Program-made: the position numbers and the translations under genes
The notes under the pieces: generated by a model
Databases searched by the model: none
Told to the model about the DNA's origin: nothing
What the model saw: the letters and a program-made list of their open reading frames with translations, nothing else
Shown: piece by piece, positions 1 to 8,441 of the stretch
Layout: each line of letters opens with the position of its first letter
Position numbering within the stretch: position 1 is the first letter of the stretch
NCBI GenBank assembly: GCA_015679605.1
Contig: JAAAVE010000263.1
Coordinates: forward strand, 1-21,954
Direction of reading: 5' to 3'
Source: Podila epigama
Lineage: Eukaryota; Mortierellomycota; Mortierellomycetes; Mortierellales; Mortierellaceae
Length of the DNA: 21,954 nt

Positions 1-407
1 CCTGGGGCGACGGGGCCGGTGTATGGAGCGTTATACTCGTCGACAGTGACGCCCCAGCGCATGCATGTGGAACGGTGGGCGTTGGGTGCAGGTGGACTGG
101 GGTTGAACCCGGCGAGGAGCTCGCAACGACGGCAGGTCCAGAGAACCTGTTGCATCACCCCTGTGCAGACACACTTTGCCTGTGCCTCGACGAGGTTGTA
201 GGGTCCGTTGATTTCAATGTCGGCTTTGGTGAAGGTGCCACCGCAGGCGCCAACAGCGATAGCGTAGGTCTGACAGTCGCCACAGAAGCCTGGGTCGAGT
301 GCGGCGTCTGCAAAAGAAGATAGGGAGATGGTGAGGAGCAAGAGAGAGCTGAGAAGGGACCAGAGCAAAGACTTGCGATAAGTGCGAGGTGTGGTCATTG
401 TTGCCAT
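1..407 (-). CDS. Secreted cysteine-rich protein, 5' part (runs off left edge)
   Basis: Reading the minus strand from an ATG at 407-405 gives 135 codons open to the window edge, so the 3' part is missing. The first 35 residues look like a signal peptide: a basic start (RTYRK), a Leu/Ser-rich hydrophobic core around residues 14-32, and an Ala-rich cleavage site near 33-36. The mature part shows eight cysteines (42, 45, 55, 79, 81, 92, 95, 115), including CGDC, KCVC and CRRC pairs, which suggests a disulfide-stabilised extracellular protein. A second in-frame Met at residue 4 is an alternative start. I do not recognise the family, and the position is compatible with a cell-wall or apoplastic protein but does not prove it. 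No intron is needed in the visible part. The leader side carries a CAA-type repeat. Confidence 0.75.
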   Translation of the reverse strand, partial: MATMTTPRTYRKSLLWSLLSSLLLLTISLSSFADAALDPGFCGDCQTYAIAVGACGGTFTKADIEINGPYNLVEAQAKCVCTGVMQQVLWTCRRCELLAGFNPSPPAPNAHRSTCMRWGVTVDEYNAPYTGPVAP

Positions 408-978
408 TGTGGGCGAGGTTGTTTGTGAGGATGGTATAGTATCCTGTGAAGCACGAAGGTCGGTGTGCTCGTCAGACAAGTTACTTGGTTCTTCTTGCCT
501 TGTTGTTGTTGTTGTTGTTGTTGTTATTGCTCAGTGCGCAGGGTTTGCTGTGCTGAGCTGTTGTATTTGTAAGTTGTTGATGTGAGTGTGGTACAGGGGA
601 GTGAATGAGCGCGCGTGTGTTTGTGTATGTGTATGTTTTTTAGATGCGAGTGTTGGTATAATGAGGGTATTATGGCGAGTGCATAGTGTATGGAAAGCGA
701 GTATGGATGGTTCGAGTGATAAATGAATGGATGAGAAAGAAACCAAGCGGGCAAGAATAAGGAGTGAGAGAGTGAGAGAGTGTGAAGTGTGTGAGAGAGA
801 AGGAAGGAAAAAAAGAAAAGACAAACAGTTTTTTTTGGTTAATATGGATGGTCATCAAACAAACAACTTGAAGAGGCGGATGAAAGTGAATGAGAAACGT
901 TTCATGTTTTTTCTTCTCTTTTCTTTTTCGTTTTCTTTTTTTCTTTTTTTTTATCTCTTCTTGTTGTTTTCCTTTCAG
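408..978. other. Upstream region of the Cys-rich gene, no gene seen
   Basis: The stretch is purine-rich on plus from about 720 to 830 and T-rich from about 905 to 977. Short open frames on both strands come from low-complexity sequence and look non-coding. The T-rich end finishes in a textbook intron acceptor (polypyrimidine tract then CAG at 976-978), which matters for the next entry. Confidence 0.5.
500..523. repeat. (TTG)8 microsatellite
   Basis: Eight perfect TTG units lie about 95 nt upstream of the Cys-rich gene start, so they read as CAA repeats in its probable 5' leader or promoter. Such leader repeats are common in fungal genes, and no function is claimed. Confidence 0.9.
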
Positions 979-1124
979 CTTGCTTCAATGGACACGCGAA
1001 TGACCGTCATGGCATGTCTCTTTCCCAACCGTACACCCACTCAAAGACTTGCCCTAAAGGCTACACCATCTTCCTGTACAACGTTATGGACTTGTTTACT
1101 GAATCTACTGTGACAGGAACCGCC
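979..1124 (+). CDS. Coding-like patch, possible exon of an unrecognised gene
   Basis: A strong acceptor ends at 978 (about 70 nt of pyrimidines then CAG). From 981 the frame begins CFNGHAND and continues through TCPKGYT and NVMDLF, with a run of codons ending in C between about 1062 and 1085, typical of real coding sequence here. Two phase-0 donors are possible (GT at 1110 or 1125). Further plausible acceptors end at 1213 and 1284, the first preceded by a CTAAT branch-point-like site. I cannot find a convincing first exon or a stop that makes a whole gene. It could be an exon of a small secreted-type gene, a decayed pseudogene or chance. The family is not recognised. Confidence 0.3.
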
Positions 1125-1556
1125 GTTGGAAGCGAAAAGAAAGGGGATGAGGAGAAGCTGGACAACCTCACAACCAGTCTAATACATTCTCTTCATTTTC
1201 CTTTTCCACGCAGCATTCTCCATCAAAAGCCAAGACTTTTGACGTACATCCTCACTTTCCACTCTTCTTTTTTTTTGTCTCCAGAATGATACCAACAGCC
1301 AATCTCAAGCCCAGTCAGTCAGAAGTGAAAATGGGAACAAGGAGCATGAGCCTTCTCTTTTTTTTTTTTTTCAAGAGTGAAAATATCGATGGTCATGATG
1401 AAGTTGGGAAAAAAAAAGGAGTCGCCCCGCCTTCGTCTCGCTCTCCTCCTCAGTGTGCCCGACCGAGTTATTGCTGTAAATTTAGAATTAAAGGAAATAT
1501 TGCATTATTATTCGAGCAGCTCGGAGATGGAATAGAGCATTGGGGCATTACATTTT
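1125..1556. other. Possible exon and intron remains, unresolved
   Basis: This stretch contains pyrimidine-rich tracts ending in CAG at 1213 and 1284 and short open frames after each. Two frames after 1284 look equally protein-like, so no model is offered. Confidence 0.25.
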
Positions 1557-1583
1557 GGGTTGGTTGGTTGGATGGTTGGTTGG
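1557..1583. repeat. TTGG-type microsatellite
   Basis: Imperfect tandem TTGG/TTGGA units. Confidence 0.8.
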
Positions 1584-1624
1584 TGAGTGAGTTTTTGGTG
1601 GTTATCTTTCCTGGTTGTGGTGGA

Positions 1625-1985
1625 TCGTAAGTACTGGAGGGAAAGGGAGAGGTGAGGGATGAAGCGATGAGGGTGAGTGTGGAGGATGTTGTTCGTCAAG
1701 GAAGGGAGAGTGTGGCTGTAGGAAGTAGCAGGAAGGTGGGGAGGGGAGGAGTGACTGAAGAGCCGGAATGGACGTAAGGAGGGGGACCCTGGAGAGGGAA
1801 GGAGAGGGGATGGGATGTGTATGAGTGTGAAGGGAGTGTAAAGTGTAGGGTCGGATGCAAGTCGATGTAGATGAGGATGAGGGATGAAGGGGATGGGATG
1901 GGGGAAGGAGGTGAAAGAAGGAAAAGAACAGCAAGAAAAGAAGAAGAACGAACAACAACAAGAAGAAGAAGAAGAAAAACAAAGA
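1625..1985. repeat. Purine-rich low-complexity tract
   Basis: About 360 nt are dominated by G and A on the plus strand, grading into GAA repeats near 1955-1978. A long open frame on the opposite strand is a by-product of this bias: it is almost wholly Ser, Pro, Leu, His and Phe and has no domain. Confidence 0.7.
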
Positions 1986-2035
1986 ACTGCAATGAATTTA
2001 ATAATATATCCACACATACATGCGACAATTTTCTG

Positions 2036-2310
2036 TACGATACGATACGATACGATACAATAAAAAAAAAAAAAAACGATCCTCATCGCATCGCATCGCA
2101 TCCATCGAATTTGCACATCCATCCACATCCACATCCATATCCACATCCACAGATACACTTTCGACCCAATTCAACAAACAACGCACAAAACAACACAACT
2201 CAAATAATATAATAATATAATAAACACAATAGACCCAAAATAAAAAAGACTGCGTCATTTTAGTCTTGAAGAGAGTGTTGAGCATTCAACTCAACTCAAC
2301 TCAACTCAAC
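2036..2310. repeat. Cluster of short tandem repeats
   Basis: Separate arrays sit close together: four TACGA units (2036-2055), an A14-class run, three CATCG units (2084-2098), irregular CCACAT/CCATAT units (about 2114-2151) and five TCAAC units (2286-2310). Nothing here looks coding. Confidence 0.85.
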
Positions 2311-4318
2311 AGGAACGAGTTGGGGACATGCACACACGCACACACTCAGGAAGATCCTTCACAGACAAAGCTCTCTCTCTCCCTCTCTCCTTTTCCCTGC
2401 CATTGATAGGTCTAGTTGTAGCGGTATACTATGCTATTGATTGATTCATGGAGCCAAGAAGCACAACTGCAAGGACACTGAGTATGCTCACCACCCTGCT
2501 GGGACAACATTTTGCGATGCTCCATGCTAGTACCCTTCCCATAGCAATAGTACCAAAGCAAGTGTTTTTGTCTCTGTCAATAATGAAAAAAAACAGGTCA
2601 AACATTAGAGTCCCATTGTCAGACAGAGGGACAGATGGAGAGACAGACATGATAGACATACAGACTGGCAGAGACATGACAGACACACATTTTTGCCTCG
2701 GACAGTCCATTGGTCAAAAACACCATTGCAAATAATACACCAATGCCATGTTATACCATACCATGCGCCATGCTATACGCCATAAATAGTAAAGGGCTTT
2801 TGCCTGCACAATGCATGCCGCACCGGAGCACTTCATTCCTGCTCATTCATGTGTCCCTCTCTCTTTTTGCCTCGAGCAATCAATGGTACCAAATGTACAG
2901 ACAGCACACGCACACATGCACTCAACAACTCAACAACTCAACAGAAAAAAGAGTACCATACCAAATGTACTAAATGATGCCTGGCTATGAAGTTTATTAG
3001 ACTCACGGTCTTATGTGTCCCCCTCAAAACCTTTACCCATGGTGCAACACCAAAAGCCCTGACAAACGCCCTCTGGAATGCCCACCAAGACGCCCAATAG
3101 ACAAAATAAGCAAAACAAAAATTGTTACCACAACTTGGACACACAAACACCCAAACACACACAGACACACACAGACACACACAAACACACACAAAAATGA
3201 TCCATCTCATTTTTTTAAATAATCCAATTATGAAATGCTCAAGTCAGAGACAATAGAGTAGTACTTCCACGAGTTTTACAAAGAAACAGAGCACACACAA
3301 CAACAACATACACCTTTGTTTTTTTTTTTGATCCAATACGATACGATATGATACGACACCATACGATACAACTTGGTTGCGATATGATTCCATCGCCGCC
3401 ATTTCAGCCCACCCATTTTTCATTGTCATCTAAAAAAAGGTTCATCTTTTTTTTTTTTGTCTTTTTGTCTTTTTTTTCTTTTGGACCGCTTTTTTTTTTA
3501 AGCGGGGATAAAACAAAGCAAGAGTGAGTGAGAGTGAGTGAGCGAGAGAGAATAAGTGGCAAGAAAGTTGAGCCCTTCCCTCCTTCCCCCTACCATACTG
3601 AATGATATGGTCCCTTGGCCTGGCCCTGTTTCGCTTTGCTGTTAATAGGATTCACACTAAACCAATGCGATGCAGCCCCATCTGGGAAAGGAACAATTGA
3701 ATTGACTTTTTGCTTTTTGGGTCTCACCCTAATTATGAGCATACACATGTCCAGACTGACTGCCTAGACCAACAGCGTCGGCCACTCGCCACCCTCGACT
3801 GTGCCTCACATTCTTTTTTCTCTCACTCTTCTGTCCTTTTGGAGTTTCGCCACTTTGCCAAAAGAAGAGGGAAGGGTAAGGATCGAACAATTACGACTTC
3901 AGAACTCCTTCCCCTTGATGACCCAAATGTGAATGCGTCAAAAATCACGTAACCAACAGGCCTAACCCCCATTCTTTTAATTTTTACTATTACTACATAG
4001 TATACAACAGAACGTGCGCGCGTCCTCATCCTTTTCTTTTCCTTTCCAGTCACCCAGTTTTTTTCATTCCAGTAATCCATTTTCTTTTTTTCTTGTTGAT
4101 GAAATAGCCATTGGCCAATAATGCCCTAAATACAGATAATTGAAAACATCATGACCGGTCCAGTTACGAAATAGCAACAGAAAGAGACCGTAACAATGAA
4201 GGTGTCATAAAAAAAACATAGAATGAAGGTCGTAATATTTTTCATTTTAGAGTGACAAGACATAACGTTTTTTTTTTTTTTTCTTTCTTTCTTTTTTTTT
4301 TTTTTTTTTTTGTTTTCT
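2311..4318. other. Long stretch without a recognisable gene
   Basis: Both strands were read. Open frames are short and contain CA, CT or GACA-type repeats (for example 3140-3192) or homopolymers, and none shows a domain, a signal peptide or consistent codon bias. A 6-bp hairpin with a poly-T loop lies near 3486-3504. A very T-rich run at 4269-4311 abuts the KGD4 stop codon and probably belongs to its 3' end. A short regulatory RNA cannot be ruled out. Confidence 0.5.
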
Positions 4319-5458
4319 CTAGTAGATCAAAGTGGCGCCACCAGCCTAAAAAAAAAAGAAGAAAAAAAAATAGAAAGACAAGTTAGCGATATACCATTTG
4401 GTCATGAAATCTTATCTATGGATCCCTTTGTTCTCGATACTCTCTCTCTCTTTTCATCTCTTTTTTTACCTCGACAGCCTCGATCTCTGCTTCGGTCAAT
4501 TCAGGATGGCGGTAACGGTTAGGGAGTTGAGCAAAGTCGAGGAATGTTCTTGAGGCACCATGGGGACCAGGGGTCTTTACGGCGGAAGAGGATGGTGATG
4601 ACGACGTTACTGATGATGATGATGATGATGAGGTAGCAGCCACCTTTCCAATGGGTCCTGTCTTCAATGGGTATTCGGCGTCCTTGGGTGCTGCAGGATG
4701 ACGAGTAGCTTCGTGGTGTGCTGGTTCACAAGAGTAGGGACAAAGGAGACGTGGGAAAAGAATAAGAAACAATGAAAAAAAAATGTTGGGGATGATGAGC
4801 TTGGTCGATCGGTTACTTTGGTAGTAAACTCGGTTACTAGACTTTGGTGTTCGATCCTTAAGGTCTCAATATATGTTAATAAATGTTGAAGACCTCATTC
4901 CACCCCTGACCTGTTCCCCAGGTTTTTTGATGTTTTGGGATATGTCGAAGCATCCTTGACGGGCGGTGTTGTCGCGTGAAATCCTATCCAAGACTTTTTT
5001 TTGTTCCTTTTTGTCGTGCAATAAGTGCAATTGAACAATGAATCGTCGCGTTCGTCACTCGCACAAAGGTGTGCTCCAAATCCATGTCTTGTGTCTCGAG
5101 ATGGAACTCAAGAAAGCGAGTTGCGTTGGGGTTGGCGTTGGTCCTTTTCGTCCAACATCAATAGTCCTTGTCCTGTCTTCCCATTAAAAAAAAAAAAAAG
5201 AAACTGATGTTGATTCTCTCACTTTAAAAGGCATTCCGTGTCTTATTTTCTCGCGTTGGAATCAATCAATTATTTTTTGGATCGACAATTGTTGTAGCTC
5301 CAAAATAATAATAATAATAATAATAGCTCTGTTCCTTCGCCCTCAACTATAGGAAATGTCGTGATGACAATACCTTGATTAAGCGCACTACGTGGTCCGA
5401 GGAATTTGATGAGAGGTGTACGGACGACAGCAGCAAGACGGACAGTCGATGGAATCAT
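4319..5458 (-). CDS. KGD4: KGD4/YMR31-type subunit of the 2-oxoglutarate dehydrogenase complex
   Basis: Three exons on minus (5374-5458, 4470-4720, 4319-4345) join to 120 residues, close to yeast Kgd4. Family knowledge: Kgd4, once called mitochondrial ribosomal protein YMR31 or MRPS36, attaches the E3 subunit to the 2-oxoglutarate dehydrogenase core in the mitochondrial matrix. The N-terminal exon carries TPLIKF, matching the conserved start of the family. The last part reads LPNRYRHP, then EIEAVE joined across the second intron to AGGA, matching the LP-x-x-[YF]-R and C-terminal GGA signatures. A Ser-rich linker lies between (about residues 59-74). Introns are 653 and 124 nt; both have GT-AG ends and preserve phase. 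The first is unusually long. An ATG at 4953 with a downstream donor is also phase-compatible but lacks the family N terminus. Confidence 0.85.
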
Positions 5459-6087
5459 GACGAATGTGAATGAATGATTAAGAATAAAAAAGTTGATTTT
5501 TCTCTGAAATTGTCGATGCCGAATGTTTAAAAAAAATCTCTCTTTGTCCATCCGTCCACTCCGTCCGTCCAGTCCAGTCCAGTCCGTCCCTGTCCAAGTG
5601 CAGTCCGCTCTTTCTGTTCATCCGCCCCTTCTCCCTTTTCTGGGGTGACACATCTGACAGTCACACACACGCCACCAAAGTCTTTTTTTTTTGGAGCCGT
5701 CCTGACTACCTTTCCTACAACAGTAAAAGGTCCATCCTGTAACCTTTGTATCCATGTATCCACCACAACTGGGGCCCTGAGTGGTGGTGGTGGTGCTGCA
5801 GTACAGAGAAATTATCCAAAACAAGCTAACAAAAAGAAAATATCCATTGTTCCGAATGTGCTTATCCTGATTCCAATTAAATATCATAATAGCAAACAGA
5901 CCAAATTTTGAGCGTGTCTACAATGTCATCTCCAGGAAGAACAGGGATTAAAAATCCATCTTTGTGACAAAAAAAGAGAGTAAAAGTACCAAAGTTGTGG
6001 CAAAAAAAAAAAAAAAAAATATCATTTTCAGGAACCAAGAGAAAGAGAGAGAGAGAGAGAAAAGTAAAGCTGTTCATTGGGCGATAG
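5459..6087 (-). other. Upstream region with two coding-like minus-strand patches
   Basis: It contains a TCCG/CCAGT microsatellite (about 5550-5590) and an A18-class run (about 6002-6019). Two minus-strand patches look protein-like. Positions 5960-5877 read DGFLIPVLPGDD and VDTLKIW before a TAA. Positions 5795-5710, just after an acceptor CTGCAG, read LRAPVVVDTW and FTVVGK up to a possible GT donor. They may be exons of a small unrecognised gene, but no start codon or complete frame could be assembled across the T-rich sequence between them. Confidence 0.3.
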
Positions 6088-6100
6088 TATAAATATATAA
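6088..6100 (+). promoter_or_regulatory. Probable TATA element of the LPMO-like gene
   Basis: TATAAATATATAA lies 164 nt before the start codon and is followed by a C/T-rich stretch typical of fungal transcription starts. An inverted CCAAT (ATTGG, 6076-6080) is just upstream. Confidence 0.5.
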
Positions 6101-6263
6101 CGTCTAGGCATCTTACCCATTTTTCATTTCTGGTTTCTCACACTCTCTCTCTTCTTCCTCCACACTCATACTCTCTATTACAACTCTTCCACTATCACTC
6201 TTTTGTTTTGTTCAGTACCACCCAAAAACATAAAAACAAGAAAGAAAGAAAAAAAATCAAAAT

Positions 6264-7312
6264 ATGCGTCTTATCACCTTGTCTCTCTTTGCATGTGCCT
6301 TGTTGGCCAGTCGATCCCAAGCTCACTCCATGATGACTGCACCAAGAGGACGCGGTAATGTCGAGTGGTGGGGTACCTGTGGTAAGTCGAGCTGCGCACC
6401 TTTTCTCTCTCTCAAAGGAGTTTGTCCTAGAATCAATGCTCTTGACTAACATTCTCCACTCACTCACCAACGTACGCGTTTTTCATCACCATATGATTCT
6501 TTCAACAAAAAAAAAAAAAAAAAACAGCCTCTGGTGCTGGATGCCATGGCCCTTGTGAAACTATCCGTACCAATGCACCCATTGTAAATGACCCAACTTA
6601 TCCGATCCAAACGCTTCGCCGTGGAGAGACACTCACAATCAATTGGAAGCGTTTCAATCATCCAGGCGGGTTCGTCCGGCTGACGATGGTACCCTTTGAT
6701 CAATCCGATGATTGGAATGCCTTCAACTCTGCACAGTATGCAAAGTTCTCATGTTACGAATCCAATTGTGGACCTGATGATCCCAACGACTCGTATTTTG
6801 GACCTATGAATGGCGCTGGGGATGGTCTCTGCTCAACATCTTTTACAGTGCCTCAGGACCTACCCGATGGTAAAGTCACCCTCCAATGGGTGTGGTACGG
6901 AGGTGGAGTGTACTATGGCCAACCAGAGGCTGGCTTTGGCGAATATTATACCTGTACAGATTACATTGTCCAAGGGGGTCAAGACCAAGTCGCACCCGGT
7001 TCATTAGGCAACCAAAGAGTTTGGCAAGGAGGTGATGCCTCCAATCCAGGCACCGATGTATGCAAGTACTGGAGCTCAAACCAGATCGGAGACTGCTCAT
7101 TCAATGGTCAACGACCTCCCAATCCACGACCGGACGATTTATTGAGTCAGAGTCTGGAGCCATGTTCACGCGCTGGTTCATTCGTAGGAAAGAGTGCAGA
7201 ATTTGATGAACGAGGTGCATCCAGGCACAGGAAGCGATGGGGCCGTGGGATCCGTTCTGACGCGTATGTGCAGTATGTCAGCTCGGGTGCCATCAATGGC
7301 ACGCAAGCCTAG
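6264..7312 (+). CDS. Secreted LPMO-like copper protein (chitin-binding type-4 / AA superfamily)
   Basis: Two exons (6264-6381, 6528-7312) give 300 residues. Residues 1-20 are a signal peptide ending SQA, so the mature protein begins with His21. An N-terminal histidine is the first arm of the copper-binding histidine brace of lytic polysaccharide monooxygenases. His84 in NHPGGF is a likely second brace histidine, and Tyr179/Tyr180 before Cys182 (EYYTC) sit where these enzymes have an axial Tyr. Ten cysteines allow five disulfides. The catalytic-type domain ends near residue 190. A low-complexity tail follows with a dibasic HRKR at 273-276 and an NGT glycosylation site near the end. By analogy it would oxidatively cleave chitin or another cell-wall polysaccharide; substrate and exact AA family are not decidable here. 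The intron has a poly-A stretch before its acceptor. Confidence 0.7.
6508..6527 (+). other. Intron 3' end with poly-A instead of a pyrimidine tract
   Basis: The only intron of the LPMO-like gene (6382-6527) ends in an A17-class run followed directly by CAG. The acceptor is inferred because the joined frame restores an LPMO-like N terminus (WWGTC then ASGAGC). Confidence 0.7.
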
Positions 7313-7529
7313 ATATTATATCAACCACAAAAGCATTACACAATATAAATATATATAACCATTCTATCTTACTGCATTGATCCTGTTTTGCTTTGAAGAA
7401 TATTGCTGTATTTTGTGTTCTTTTTATCTCCTGTAGTCTCATTTTTTTTTTCTTCTCTCCATCTCACACTTTCTGCTTCACTCATAATTTCCCAATTTAT
7501 ATCTCATATCTCTCCCTTCGCACTATCCT

Positions 7530-8243
7530 TTAATATGAATAGGAGCTGGAAGTAGATGTCGTGGTGTTGTATTGACTCGAGATCTCATCCTCATATGCCG
7601 AGAGACCACCGATACCTGACCGGCCACCAGAACCAGAACCACGGAGTCCAACGTTCGACACTTGAGGACTGCCCCGACCAGCTACTTTGATCACCTGCGT
7701 CGAATGTGTCCATCCCCAACGGTAAGCAAGTTCATGTGCACAGATTTCGCCAAAACCCAGGAACACACCGTTGATGAACGGCAGCATAAAGTTGATGGCG
7801 GTAGCCTTGACTAGACCAAGAATCGTCTCACGGCTTGCAATCGGGTAAAACAGCTTCCAGGGCATAGTTTGATTCAAATCGATGGTCGTCAGAGCTGTAG
7901 TTGTTGCTGTTGGTAGGGACTGAGGAGCGTTCGAGTGCAAATGCGCGTTTGAATGAGTCGGGATCGGCGTATGTTGGTTGTTGCCTGACTTTGCATGTTT
8001 AGCTTCAACAGTAGGCTTGACTTGACCTGAGACAAGCACATGGCCTTCGTCGTCGTCTTCGTCTTCCTTCTCGGCAAGAATGGCAGAAGACGACAGAGAA
8101 GAGACATCGGGTGATGGACCAGACTCGAAATCAGCCTTCTCCAGTAGAATGGCAGATGATGCAGCCGTGTCCTCCAACTGCGCATGGTTCAAGTCTGTCT
8201 CGACTGCGGGATCATGCAGTTCCTTCGTGTGGTTGCCAGACAT
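7530..8243 (-). CDS. MIM1: Mitochondrial outer-membrane import factor Mim1/TOM13 family
   Basis: An intronless frame of 237 residues. The diagnostic segment, about residues 150-178, reads LPFINGVFLGFGE, then HEL and RWGW, matching the single conserved membrane segment of Mim1/TOM13. Family knowledge: Mim1 forms the MIM complex in the outer membrane, which inserts alpha-helical outer-membrane proteins and helps assemble the TOM translocase. The roughly 140-residue N-terminal arm is acidic and Ser/Thr-rich with an EDEDDDEG run, and a Gly/Ser-rich tail of about 59 residues follows. The protein is thus about twice the length of yeast Mim1. The Met at 8243 is preferred; an in-frame Met at 8315 would add 24 residues. 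It converges on the LPMO-like gene with 217 nt between stops. Confidence 0.85.
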   Translation of the reverse strand: MSGNHTKELHDPAVETDLNHAQLEDTAASSAILLEKADFESGPSPDVSSLSSSAILAEKEDEDDDEGHVLVSGQVKPTVEAKHAKSGNNQHTPIPTHSNAHLHSNAPQSLPTATTTALTTIDLNQTMPWKLFYPIASRETILGLVKATAINFMLPFINGVFLGFGEICAHELAYRWGWTHSTQVIKVAGRGSPQVSNVGLRGSGSGGRSGIGGLSAYEDEISSQYNTTTSTSSSYSY

Positions 8244-8441
8244 GGTGTAAAAAGATTTTTGTCGAATGAAAAGTGAAATGAATGACGAGTGATTATGAAA
8301 GGGCAAACTGTTCAAAAATTATTTGGTGCAAGTGCCGTTTCCTCCCCGTCTCGTGTCACGTTCGACGCCAACGCGCTCATTTTGTCCGCTTTCCGGTTGG
8401 ACAACCATCTTTTTCAAAAAAAAAAAATGGCCATATCTATA

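Noticed and set aside
1508-2158. 216-residue open frame on minus
   Set aside because: Composed of Ser, Pro, Leu, His and Phe from a purine-rich tract and microsatellites, with no domain or splice logic. Its last residues look coding-like (LYSISELLE) but cannot be linked to anything.
2938-3210. 90-residue hydrophobic open frame on minus
   Set aside because: Half of it is encoded by CA/GT repeats; the rest (WASWWAFQRAF) has no support from splicing or a family.
3486-3504. Hairpin terminator (CCGCTT / AAGCGG with poly-T loop)
   Set aside because: Bacterial-style terminators are not expected in a fungal nuclear genome, and no gene ends there.
4796-4870. tRNA-like segment with a GTTCGATCC box
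   Set aside because: The presumed T-arm and acceptor stems do not pair, so it does not fold as a tRNA. A similar box near 3884 on minus also fails.
6264-6449. 61-residue frame starting at the LPMO ATG and reading into the intron
   Set aside because: Stops soon after the donor GTAAGT; splicing to 6528 restores a 300-residue secreted protein.
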